A stretch of DNA of 6,272 nucleotides, taken from NCBI GenBank assembly GCA_900556785.1, contig USQK01000071.1:1-6272 (forward strand), written 5' to 3'. The position numbers and the translations under genes are program-made. The notes below the pieces were generated by a model that was not told the DNA's origin, ran no database searches, and was given only the letters and a program-made list of their open reading frames with translations. Numbering within the stretch: the first letter of the stretch is position 1; every line of letters starts with the position of its first letter. The stretch is from an uncultured Veillonella sp. (GTDB lineage Bacteria > Bacillota > Negativicutes > Veillonellales > Veillonellaceae). Positions 1-6,188 of the stretch are shown here, piece after piece.

Positions 1-98
1 TATATACAAAAATTCGAGAAAGTAATAGTATAAATCACTTCTCTACATAATCATACTATATGTATTCGACTAAATTCTGTGATTTTCCTGCCTATTAT

Positions 99-156
99 AA
101 AAAAATAAACTGGAATATATTTCTAATTTTTATATATTGAGAAATATATTCCAGTT
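99..156 (-). terminator. Probable rho-independent terminator of prfC
   Basis: Arms 108-124 and 140-156 are perfect 17-base inverted repeats (AACTGGAATATATTTCT and its complement) around a 15-base loop. Read on the minus strand, downstream of prfC, the hairpin is followed by TTA-type sequence and then a run of seven T (complement of A at 99-105). The stem has a GGAA/TTCC base but is AT-rich in its inner part, so it is weaker than a classical GC-rich terminator. It lies about 130 bases beyond the prfC stop codon. It could also act on plus-strand transcripts, but the right flank is less T-rich. Confidence 0.55.
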
Positions 157-177
157 GTTATTATCTGAGGATTTATA

Positions 178-212
178 GTGTGCTTAACTATTGAGGTTTG
201 CAGTTAAGCCAC
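178..212 (-). other. Stem-loop in the prfC 3' untranslated region
   Basis: GCTTAACT at 182-189 pairs perfectly with AGTTAAGC at 202-209. After a single bulged T at 181, GTG (178-180) pairs with CAC (210-212), giving an 11-bp stem with a 12-base loop. No T-run follows on either strand, so it is not a typical terminator. It may protect the prfC mRNA 3' end or be a relic of an older terminator. Its function is inferred from the pairing only. Confidence 0.35.
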
Positions 213-232
213 TGTCTGCTACATAGTACATC

Positions 233-250
233 TCGCATTTAGAAGTGCGA
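233..250 (-). other. Short stem-loop just after prfC
   Basis: TCGCATT and the facing AGTGCGA pair with one G-T wobble around a four-base loop. No T-run follows. It is the first foldable element after the prfC stop codon, 38 bases downstream, and may be part of a structured 3' end. The arms are short, so chance is a real possibility. Confidence 0.25.
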
Positions 251-287
251 AGTATAGATTTAGAAAGATAAGCTATAAACGGCAATA

Positions 288-1883
288 CTATAGTTCGTGA
301 TGCAGTTTTGGGGTTGTTAAGAATGTAACATCAGGATTACGCTCTTGAACCCAACCCATTTGCCATTCATTGGAGATAAGCACTACAGTACGATCGCGAT
401 TATCCTTAACAATCATCGCATTATCTACACCTTTTAAAGACGCAATATCTACTTCACCATCAATCCAACGAGCAACACTGTATGGCAATGTATTATTTAA
501 TAAATCAACACCATATTCATTTTTTAAACGGTATTCCAGAACCTCGAATTGAAGCATACCTACAGCGCCGACTACGAAGGAATCAAGAGCACCTGGTTGT
601 TCAAAGATTTGAACAGCACCTTCTTGGGCTAATTGTGTCATCCCTTTTTGGAACTGCTTACGCTTCATAGTATCTTTTGGCGATACGCGAGCAAAGAACT
701 CTGGTGGGAATACAGGGAAGTCACCAAAGGTTACCTTATGTTTTTGGGCACACAGTGTATCACCTACACCCATTGTACCAGCGTCAAAGACACCGATAAT
801 ATCTCCTGGATATGCATCCTCTACGATGGTACGTTCTGTAGCCAAAAACTGTTGAGGCTGAGATAGACGAATCGTTTTATTAGATTGGCGATGCAATACA
901 GACATGCCTTTTTCGAACTTACCAGAACAGATACGCATAAATACGATACGGTCATGGTGGTTAGGGTCCATATTCGCTTGGATTTTAAATACTAAGGCAG
1001 AGAAGTCTTCGCTTGTAGGTTGTACCATTTCTTCCACAGCTTGGCGTGGAGCAGGAGATGGAGCAAGTTCTAAGAATTTCTCTAAGAATGGTTTTACCCC
1101 AAAGTTAGTCATAGCAGAACCGAAGAACATAGGCGTTAATTCGCCTGCACGAACCTTGTCAAAATCGAATGGATCGCCTGCAACATCTAATAATTCAATG
1201 TCATCAAGTAATGCTTGGTATACATCGTCGCCCAATAATTCTTTCATACGAGGGTCAGTCAAAGCTCCTTTTTCAGAGGCTAACTTTTCTTGACCATGTG
1301 TTTCATCTTTTGCGAAAAGCTCGATAGTTTCATGTTCTCTATCGTATACGCCTTTGTATTCGCCGTTAATACCAATTGGCCAGTTCATAGGACATGTACG
1401 AATGCCAAGAACATTTTCGATTTCTTCCATCAAGTCAAATGGGCTACGACCGAAATGGTCAATTTTATTTACAAAGGTAAAGATAGGAATACCGCGTTCT
1501 TTAGATACGGCAAATAGTTTTTTCGTTTGTGCTTCGACACCTTTTGCTACGTCAATCAGCATGACCGCACTGTCGGCAGCCATTAATGTACGGTATGTAT
1601 CTTCGGAGAAATCTTGGTGACCAGGGGTGTCTAGGATATTGACACGACAGCCATCGTAATCGAATTGCAATACGGAACTCGTTACAGAGATACCACGTTG
1701 CTTTTCGATTTCCATCCAGTCAGATACGGCGTGTTTTGCCGTTTTACGAGATTTAACGGACCCCGCCAAGTGAATAGCACCACCGTATAAAAGTAATTTT
1801 TCTGTTAATGTAGTTTTACCCGCATCCGGGTGAGATATGATAGCAAACGTACGACGACGTTGCACTTCTTCTAAAAATGTCAT
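288..1883 (-). CDS. prfC: Peptide chain release factor 3 (RF3), translational GTPase
   Basis: RF3 is the cytoplasmic GTPase that removes RF1 or RF2 from the ribosome after peptide release. The 531-residue product is close to the E. coli RF3 length (529) and appears complete. The GTPase domain shows all five G motifs: P-loop SHPDAGKTT (17-25), G2 in RGISVTSS (63-70, Thr68), G3 DTPGHQDF (85-92), G4 NKID (139-142) and G5 GSA (255-257). The run after G3, DFSEDTYRTL, is typical of RF3 and separates it from EF-G and EF-Tu. Residues about 290-380 form the beta-barrel domain II, including KIQANMDPNHHDR. The rest is the RF3 C-terminal domain, with EGAVQ and VGAVGMLQFEV. The ATG has an AGAGGTGA ribosome binding site three bases upstream, and the N terminus matches the family start. 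The gene stands alone, divergent from topB. No frameshift or missing motif is seen. Confidence 0.97.
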   Translation of the reverse strand: MTFLEEVQRRRTFAIISHPDAGKTTLTEKLLLYGGAIHLAGSVKSRKTAKHAVSDWMEIEKQRGISVTSSVLQFDYDGCRVNILDTPGHQDFSEDTYRTLMAADSAVMLIDVAKGVEAQTKKLFAVSKERGIPIFTFVNKIDHFGRSPFDLMEEIENVLGIRTCPMNWPIGINGEYKGVYDREHETIELFAKDETHGQEKLASEKGALTDPRMKELLGDDVYQALLDDIELLDVAGDPFDFDKVRAGELTPMFFGSAMTNFGVKPFLEKFLELAPSPAPRQAVEEMVQPTSEDFSALVFKIQANMDPNHHDRIVFMRICSGKFEKGMSVLHRQSNKTIRLSQPQQFLATERTIVEDAYPGDIIGVFDAGTMGVGDTLCAQKHKVTFGDFPVFPPEFFARVSPKDTMKRKQFQKGMTQLAQEGAVQIFEQPGALDSFVVGAVGMLQFEVLEYRLKNEYGVDLLNNTLPYSVARWIDGEVDIASLKGVDNAMIVKDNRDRTVVLISNEWQMGWVQERNPDVTFLTTPKLHHEL

Positions 1884-1886
1884 AGT

Positions 1887-1894
1887 TCACCTCT
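1887..1894 (-). promoter_or_regulatory. Ribosome binding site of prfC
   Basis: The minus strand reads AGAGGTGA, then ACT, then the ATG. The GAGG core lies six bases from the start codon, which supports the chosen start. Confidence 0.8.
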
Positions 1895-1956
1895 ATTGTT
1901 TCGTTTGCAAAAGCCTTGTCTCATTATATAACTTTCACATCATTCATATCTTTAAA

Positions 1957-1985
1957 ATTATACATGATTTTGGTAGTTATGACCA
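1957..1985 (-). promoter_or_regulatory. Predicted sigma-70-type promoter of prfC
   Basis: On the minus strand a TGGTCA -35 box (complement of 1980-1985, four of six to TTGACA) is followed after exactly 17 bases by a perfect TATAAT (complement of 1957-1962). Transcription would begin near 1950, giving an untranslated leader of roughly 67 bases. A second perfect TATAAT on the same strand (complement of 1923-1928) lies nearer the gene but has no good -35 at 17 bases. Its -35 region directly abuts that predicted for topB. Confidence 0.55.
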
Positions 1986-2002
1986 CTAAATTGTAGTATA
2001 AT
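1974..2002 (+). promoter_or_regulatory. Predicted promoter of topB
   Basis: A perfect TATAAT -10 box lies at 1997-2002. At the ideal 17-base spacing the -35 is only TAGTTA (1974-1979), a weak match. No TGn extended -10 is present. A start near 2009 would give a leader of about 50 bases. The weak -35 suggests low basal expression or help from an activator, which is inference. Confidence 0.5.
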
Positions 2003-2014
2003 GAGATTTCAAAG

Positions 2015-2037
2015 AGCGGCTTAGGGGAATAGCCGTT
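2015..2037 (+). promoter_or_regulatory. Stem-loop in the topB leader
   Basis: CGGCT (2017-2021) pairs with AGCCG (2031-2035) around a nine-base loop containing GGGG. One G-T and one A-T pair extend it outward. It lies just after the predicted transcription start and is followed by a T-rich stretch (TTATTTTAT), so it resembles a weak attenuator or a 5'-protective hairpin. Five GC-rich pairs are modest support. Confidence 0.3.
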
Positions 2038-2047
2038 ATTTTATGTT

Positions 2048-2054
2048 AAGGAGG
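2048..2054 (+). promoter_or_regulatory. Ribosome binding site of topB
   Basis: AAGGAGG is a near-perfect Shine-Dalgarno sequence five bases before the ATG at 2060 and fixes this as the start codon. Confidence 0.85.
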
Positions 2055-2059
2055 GGACC

Positions 2060-4369
2060 ATGCGGTTATTTATTGCGGAAAAGCCATCCATGGCTCGCGA
2101 AATTAGTAAATGCTTGCCGGAAAATAAGAATATCCAAAAACGGAATGGCTACTTTATCCAAGGTGATGATGTGGTGACATGGGTTGTAGGTCACGTATTA
2201 CATCAAGCAGAACCTGGTGATTACGATGATAAATATGTTCGCTGGCGCCCTCAAGATTTACCTATTGTGCCTGATGAGTGGAAATTACTGGTTACGGATA
2301 GTAGTCGTCAACAGTTTGAAACGGTGAAAGACCTTATCGGTAAAGCTGATATTATCGTTAACGCCGGTGACCCGGATAGGGAAGGGCAATTGTTAGTTGA
2401 TGAGGTTTTATATTATGTAGGAAATACAAAACCTGTACAGCGTATTTTATTAAATGCATTGGACGAAAAATCTGTTCGTGCAGCTCTTAATGATTTGCGT
2501 GATAATAAAGACTTTCACAATTTATATCAATCTGCATTGGCCAGAGCTCGTGCAGACTGGCTTATTGGAATGAACTTATCTCGCGCATATACCTTATCTG
2601 AACGATATAAAGGTAATAAGGTAACATTACCTATAGGTCGTGTTAAGACCCCAACGTTAGCATTAGTAGTTCGTAGAGAACGTGAATTAGCCGCATTTAA
2701 ACCGGTCGATTATTTCACACTAAAGGTTTTATATAACCATCCAAATGGTGTGTTCTGGGCTACGTGGCAACCTACAGATGAACAAAAGGGACTTGATCCA
2801 GATGGTCGTCTCATAAATAAGGCTATTGCTGATGAATTGGTTGAGCGCTTGCAAGCTGGTCCAGATGGTATCATTAAGGCGGTTACAAAATCTAAAAAGA
2901 AAGATGTACAACGCCTACCATTATCCTTGTCATCGTTACAGGTATTGGCTGGTAAAGCATTCTCCTATGATCCGCAAACTGTACTTGATACAGCTCAGAA
3001 ATTATATGAGAAAAAGTTGACTACGTATCCTCGCTCTGATTGTGAATATTTACCACCAAATCAGTATGGTGATCGCAATGCTATCCTCAATAATTTGCAG
3101 AATGCTGGAGATGAAAGGTTAGCACAATGGACTACAGATGCTGATCGTTCTATTAAGAGCCGCGCATGGAATGAAAAGAAAATTACCGCCCATCACGCAA
3201 TTATTCCTACTACGGTAGCCTGCAATATGAATAGTTTGTCTCGTGAGGAGCGCAATATTTACTTCCTCATTAGTCAGGCTTATATTGCTCAATTCTATGG
3301 TGAGCACGTGTATGAACAAACTAAAATTGTAGTGGAACAATGTAAGGAAGAGTTTGTTGCTAATGGTCGTGTAGTTATAGACGAAGGATGGAAGTTGCTT
3401 TATAAACGACAAAAGTCCAAATCGGTGACAGATCATGATGAACCTGATTTAACTGATGAACGTGGCGCAGAATCTGACTCTAAAAAAGAGGCTATTGAAG
3501 AAACGGATCATTTGCCGGCTGTTAAGAAAAATGATTCCGTTCTTTATACAGATTCCTCTGTAGAGGCGAAACAAACAAAGCCACCATCTCGTTTTACACC
3601 ATCTACATTGTTGCAAGCGATGAAGGAAATTCATAAATTTGTAAAAAACGAAGATTTGAAAAAACAGTTAAAGGCTGTATCTGGTATAGGAACAGAGGCG
3701 ACTCGTGCTAATATTATTGACGAACTCATCAGTCGTGGTTTTATGAAAACTTCAGGGAAGAAGCAAGTTCTATCACCTACGGAAACAGGCTATCTTTTAG
3801 TAGATGCATTGCCTGATGAATTATTGTATCCTGATGAAACGGCAGTTTGGGAAGAACGTTTGGCCCTCATGAGTGAAGGGGAGGATACATTGGATTCCTT
3901 CTTGTCTGATCAAGTTAAGTTTTTACAGTTATTGATTGATAAGCTTGGATTTGATAAACAGGTAAACTCTGGTCAAATGATGCCAAATGTAGTTCGCACG
4001 ATAACGAATCAAAATCGTAAACGACCTATGGATAATGAAAATGTAGACTTATCTACTTTGCCTATATGTCCGAAATGTAATAAGGGGCATATGCAACAGC
4101 GTAATGGTAAATATGGCGTTTTTTTAGGTTGTACCAATTATCCAACTTGTAAACATACACAACCAATCGATGGAGATACTTCAACAGGTGAAAGTAATAT
4201 CACTCTATCTGAAGAAGAAAAGAAATATAAATGCCCACGATGTAAAGAAGGTTATTTTGTTAAACAAGAGGCGAGAGGCCGCATTAACTGGGTTTGCAGT
4301 AATCGATCCCAATGCAAGACACAATGTTCTGATGTAAATGGCATGCCAAGTATTTATGCGAACAAATAA
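2060..4369 (+). CDS. topB: DNA topoisomerase III (type IA)
   Basis: This type IA topoisomerase cuts one DNA strand through a 5'-phosphotyrosine link and passes another strand, decatenating replication and recombination intermediates. The 769-residue protein opens with the Toprim domain: LFIAEKPSMA (3-12, Glu7) and GDPDREGQ (103-110) with metal ligands Asp104, Asp106 and Glu108. Further family motifs are SALARARADWLIGMNLSRAYT-type sequence (158-178), PIGRVKTPTLAL (191-202), the active-site TTYPRSDCEYLP (321-332; Tyr323 catalytic), HHAIIPT (378-384) and GIGTEATRANIIDELISRGF (542-561). An acidic, low-complexity segment at about 452-490 interrupts the core before TKPPSRFTPSTLL. The C terminus carries two zinc ribbons, Cys670/673/691/697 and Cys725/728/746/752. 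E. coli TopB is shorter (653). Topoisomerase I is the main alternative, but the N terminus and active-site context fit III better. No plasmid or conjugative genes flank it, so a chromosomal housekeeping copy is likely. Confidence 0.95.
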   Translation: MRLFIAEKPSMAREISKCLPENKNIQKRNGYFIQGDDVVTWVVGHVLHQAEPGDYDDKYVRWRPQDLPIVPDEWKLLVTDSSRQQFETVKDLIGKADIIVNAGDPDREGQLLVDEVLYYVGNTKPVQRILLNALDEKSVRAALNDLRDNKDFHNLYQSALARARADWLIGMNLSRAYTLSERYKGNKVTLPIGRVKTPTLALVVRRERELAAFKPVDYFTLKVLYNHPNGVFWATWQPTDEQKGLDPDGRLINKAIADELVERLQAGPDGIIKAVTKSKKKDVQRLPLSLSSLQVLAGKAFSYDPQTVLDTAQKLYEKKLTTYPRSDCEYLPPNQYGDRNAILNNLQNAGDERLAQWTTDADRSIKSRAWNEKKITAHHAIIPTTVACNMNSLSREERNIYFLISQAYIAQFYGEHVYEQTKIVVEQCKEEFVANGRVVIDEGWKLLYKRQKSKSVTDHDEPDLTDERGAESDSKKEAIEETDHLPAVKKNDSVLYTDSSVEAKQTKPPSRFTPSTLLQAMKEIHKFVKNEDLKKQLKAVSGIGTEATRANIIDELISRGFMKTSGKKQVLSPTETGYLLVDALPDELLYPDETAVWEERLALMSEGEDTLDSFLSDQVKFLQLLIDKLGFDKQVNSGQMMPNVVRTITNQNRKRPMDNENVDLSTLPICPKCNKGHMQQRNGKYGVFLGCTNYPTCKHTQPIDGDTSTGESNITLSEEEKKYKCPRCKEGYFVKQEARGRINWVCSNRSQCKTQCSDVNGMPSIYANK

Positions 4370-4370
4370 A

Positions 4371-4404
4371 AAAGACGCGTACAGATTAATCTGTACGCGT
4401 CTTT
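4371..4404. terminator. Bidirectional rho-independent terminator between topB and the helicase
   Basis: Arms 4371-4387 and 4388-4404 form a 34-bp perfect palindrome with GACGCGTACAG in each arm. As RNA it folds into about 15 bp with a TTAA loop. The minus-strand transcript meets a run of six T next (complement of A 4368-4373). The plus-strand side has TTTAGTTTTAT. It starts one base after the topB stop codon and ends four bases from the helicase stop codon, so it serves both converging genes. Confidence 0.93.
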
Positions 4405-4408
4405 AGTT

Positions 4409-5707
4409 TTATCTGCGTTTACCACGACGTCCAGTTTGAGAAGTAGAAGTACGGCGTTGGCGTGTATTAGCACCTTTGTGGCCACGAGCTTTATGAGCTT
4501 TAGCCTTTGTAGATTGATAGGAACTTGTAATCTTAGTTTTGCCAGAAGATTTTGCACGTTTTGGCGCAGCACTTGCATTACCTTTAGTCTTAATTTGTCC
4601 ATCTTTAGTGTATTTGGTAAGCGTTGCCTGGATGGCGCGCTCAATACGTCGTAGCCAAGATTCATCCTGTGGTGTGGCAAATGTAACAGCTACACCGGAA
4701 TTACCTGCACGCCCAGTACGGCCAATACGATGGATATAGTAATCTACGTCGCGTGGTACGTCGTAGTTATAAACATGTGTAATGCCCTCAATATCGATAC
4801 CGCGAGCTGCAATATCTGTTGCTACTAAGATTTGTGTCTTAGCTTTTGCAAAATCGCGCAATATTTGAGTGCGGCGACCTTGTGTTAAATCGCCATGCAT
4901 TTCAGCAATATTTAGGCCTGCAGCAGTTAACTCATAGGATAAGCGAACTGCACCTTCACGTTTATTACAGAAAACAATGGCCAAGAATGGATTGTCTTCT
5001 TCAATCATTTTGATGAGGCGTTCTGTTTTTTCCTCTGGATTCATCATGTATACACGTTGATCAATAGATTCTAATGTAACATGCTTACCTTCTGCTGTTA
5101 CAGAGGCTGGTTTTGACATATAAGCTTTTGCAAGGTTTCTAATCTTATCTGGGATTGTTGCAGAGAATAGTAAAAGTTGTCTATTTGCATCTGTTTGGCT
5201 GATGAGATTTTCAATATCCGGTAAGAACCCCATGTGGAGCATTTGATCGGCTTCATCGAGTACGACACGACGAATACAATCTAGGTGAAGTGAACCACGC
5301 TTAGCATGATCTAATAGACGGCCAGGCGTACCTAAGATAACTTGAGGGCGACGTCCTAATTGTTGTAGCTGTGCTTCAATCGTTTTGCCACCGATAAGAG
5401 GGAGGATATCCACATTTAAAATGGTACCTATTTCTTTTGCTTCATCAGAAATTTGTTTTACTAGTTCTCGCGTAGGTGCAATGATAAGTACTTGCTCTTG
5501 ATGAACATCTGTGTGCACCCGTTGAAGAATAGGTAATAAGAAGGCTAATGTTTTGCCTGTGCCTGTTTGAGCTTTTGCTATGACATCATTCCCTTTGAAA
5601 ACTACAGGAATGGCTTGTTCTTGAATTGGAGTGGGCTCCTTGATACCTTGTTTTTGAAGGGCTTGGATGAGTTCATCGCAAACACCTAGAGATTTAAAAG
5701 ATTTCAT
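4409..5707 (-). CDS. DEAD-box ATP-dependent RNA helicase (CshA/RhlE/DeaD-like)
   Basis: An ATP-driven enzyme that unwinds short RNA duplexes, probably in ribosome assembly, mRNA decay or cold adaptation (role inferred from the family). The 432 residues contain every core motif in order: Q motif GIKEPTPIQ (21-29) with upstream Phe4, Walker A AQTGTGKT (46-53), PTREL (78-82), GG (106-107), TPGR (127-130), DEAD (151-154), SAT (183-185), IVFCNKR (244-250), ATDIAARGIDI (296-306) and HRIGRTGRAG (326-335). After about residue 370 comes a tail of some 60 residues rich in Lys, Arg, Ser and Thr, probably a disordered RNA-binding extension. No DbpA-type RNA-binding domain is visible, and the protein is shorter than E. 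coli DeaD. The ATG has AAAGGA six bases upstream. It converges on topB across a shared terminator. The subfamily cannot be fixed by eye, so no symbol is given. Confidence 0.95.
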   Translation of the reverse strand: MKSFKSLGVCDELIQALQKQGIKEPTPIQEQAIPVVFKGNDVIAKAQTGTGKTLAFLLPILQRVHTDVHQEQVLIIAPTRELVKQISDEAKEIGTILNVDILPLIGGKTIEAQLQQLGRRPQVILGTPGRLLDHAKRGSLHLDCIRRVVLDEADQMLHMGFLPDIENLISQTDANRQLLLFSATIPDKIRNLAKAYMSKPASVTAEGKHVTLESIDQRVYMMNPEEKTERLIKMIEEDNPFLAIVFCNKREGAVRLSYELTAAGLNIAEMHGDLTQGRRTQILRDFAKAKTQILVATDIAARGIDIEGITHVYNYDVPRDVDYYIHRIGRTGRAGNSGVAVTFATPQDESWLRRIERAIQATLTKYTKDGQIKTKGNASAAPKRAKSSGKTKITSSYQSTKAKAHKARGHKGANTRQRRTSTSQTGRRGKRR

Positions 5708-5713
5708 GGATCG

Positions 5714-5719
5714 TCCTTT
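5714..5719 (-). promoter_or_regulatory. Ribosome binding site of the helicase gene
   Basis: The minus strand reads AAAGGA followed by six bases and then the ATG at 5707, which supports this start. Confidence 0.7.
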
Positions 5720-5739
5720 CTATAATACATATTATATTA

Positions 5740-5768
5740 ATTATACCTTATGCACCTAGTGGGGGCAA
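5740..5768 (-). promoter_or_regulatory. Predicted promoter of the helicase gene
   Basis: The minus strand shows TTGCCC (complement of 5763-5768, four of six to TTGACA), a 17-base spacer and a perfect TATAAT (complement of 5740-5745). A start near 5733 would give a short leader of about 26 bases. That is unlike the long cold-responsive leaders of some cold-shock helicase mRNAs. Another TATAAT (complement of 5731-5736) lies closer to the gene but lacks a good -35. Confidence 0.55.
5759..5768. repeat. Copy 1 of a 10-bp G-rich direct repeat
   Basis: GTGGGGGCAA occurs here and again, identically, at 6006-6015. A run of five G stands out in this AT-rich spacer. This copy overlaps the predicted helicase -35 box, as TTGCCC on the minus strand. 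Two copies of a 10-mer are weak evidence, but they could be binding sites for one protein. Confidence 0.35.
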
Positions 5769-5953
5769 ATAAATTGAAACTTTATATAAGGGGCTAATGT
5801 TATATGACACTATGGTAGGCCTGTAAAGTTAATTTGAAATAATTAAAAGTGCTATTAATTGATAACAAATTGAGAAATAACGATATATATGGATATTTAT
5901 GAGAATAAAAAACATTAAAGTATTCATGTTTAAATAAAATTTTAATATTTAAT

Positions 5954-5991
5954 TGAGAATGATTAAATTAATAATAATGATAATCTTAGTA
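5954..5991. promoter_or_regulatory. Two adjacent Fur-box-like motifs
   Basis: TGAGAATGATTAAAT (5954-5968) matches 10 of 14 defined positions of the 7-1-7 Fur motif TGATAATnATTATCA. The segment 5973-5991 matches the classical 19-bp Fur consensus at 14 of 19 positions, with AATAATGATAATC as its core. Counts were made by eye. AT-rich DNA produces such matches easily, so the clustering matters more than any one site. Confidence 0.35.
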
Positions 5992-6005
5992 GTGCTTCTT
6001 ATTTG

Positions 6006-6015
6006 GTGGGGGCAA
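6006..6015. repeat. Copy 2 of a 10-bp G-rich direct repeat
   Basis: This is identical to GTGGGGGCAA at 5759-5768, 247 bases away in the same orientation. This copy precedes a tiny ATG frame at 6018 of only six codons, which I do not call a gene. Confidence 0.35.
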
Positions 6016-6082
6016 TTATGATTTGTGTTGGTTCATAAAAATCTATACCCTATAAGGTTTATTTTGATTAATGATAAAATAA

Positions 6083-6103
6083 TTCTCATATTTAATATGA
6101 GAA
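6083..6103. promoter_or_regulatory. Perfect palindrome, probable operator
   Basis: TTCTCATATT (6083-6092) and AATATGAGAA (6094-6103) are perfect inverted repeats around a single central T. The 7-1-7 core TCATATT-T-AATATGA matches 10 of 14 positions of the Fur/PerR-type motif. An overlapping imperfect dyad, TGATAAAATAATTCTCA (6072-6088), shares its left arm. The palindrome is centred about 94 bases upstream of the predicted transcription start at 6187. It is too AT-rich, and no gene runs into it, to be read as a terminator. Confidence 0.45.
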
Positions 6104-6140
6104 AAAAATATATATATGAGATATAAAAATACCACAAAAA

Positions 6141-6155
6141 TGATAATAATTGTTG
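6141..6155. promoter_or_regulatory. Fur-box-like motif overlapping the -35 box
   Basis: TGATAATAATTGTTG has a perfect left half (TGATAAT) and a poorer right half, 11 of 14 positions in all. It overlaps the TTGAAA -35 box at 6153, a classic place for a repressor to block RNA polymerase. The regulator is inferred, not shown. Confidence 0.4.
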
Positions 6156-6180
6156 AAATTTCTAATTAGTTTGATATAAT
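6153..6180 (+). promoter_or_regulatory. Strong extended -10 promoter for the truncated gene
   Basis: TTGAAA (6153-6158), a 16-base spacer and a perfect TATAAT (6175-6180) preceded by TGA, which is the TGn extended -10 element. This is the best promoter in the window. Transcription should start near 6187, about 72 bases before the ATG at 6259. Confidence 0.75.
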
Positions 6181-6188
6181 AATTTAAG

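Larger units (their letters stand above)
1..287. other. Non-coding region downstream of prfC
   Basis: No convincing open reading frame with a ribosome binding site is visible on either strand. The first 100 bases are AT-rich and I can assign nothing to them. They may be the flank of a neighbour outside the window. From 99 to 250 the DNA holds three inverted repeats (annotated separately) that would fold in the 3' untranslated part of the prfC mRNA, which is read right to left here. Confidence 0.6.

Noticed and set aside
904..1293. 129-codon open frame on the plus strand
   Set aside because: It lies wholly antisense to prfC, has no good ribosome binding site, and its translation resembles no protein family.
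1354..1620. 88-codon open frame on the plus strand
   Set aside because: Antisense shadow inside the prfC GTPase domain, with no promoter or ribosome binding site.
3119..3436. 105-codon open frame on the minus strand
   Set aside because: Antisense to the core of topB, which is intact with all its motifs; no initiation signals.
2060..4369. topB as cargo of a conjugative element
   Set aside because: Topoisomerase III genes do occur on such elements, but the flanking genes here are housekeeping genes and no conjugation or integration genes are present.
4354..4680. 108-codon open frame on the minus strand
   Set aside because: It is an alternative frame of the lysine-rich helicase tail running through the terminator into the topB end. 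The Leu/Lys/Val-rich translation is a frame artefact.
5889..5935. Nine- and twelve-codon ATG frames on the plus strand
   Set aside because: Neither has a Shine-Dalgarno sequence, and such short frames are expected in AT-rich DNA.
6018..6038. Six-codon frame Met-Ile-Cys-Val-Gly-Ser after a GGTGGGGG stretch
   Set aside because: A G-rich site sits at plausible spacing, but the frame is far too short, ends well before any promoter for the next gene, and is probably chance.
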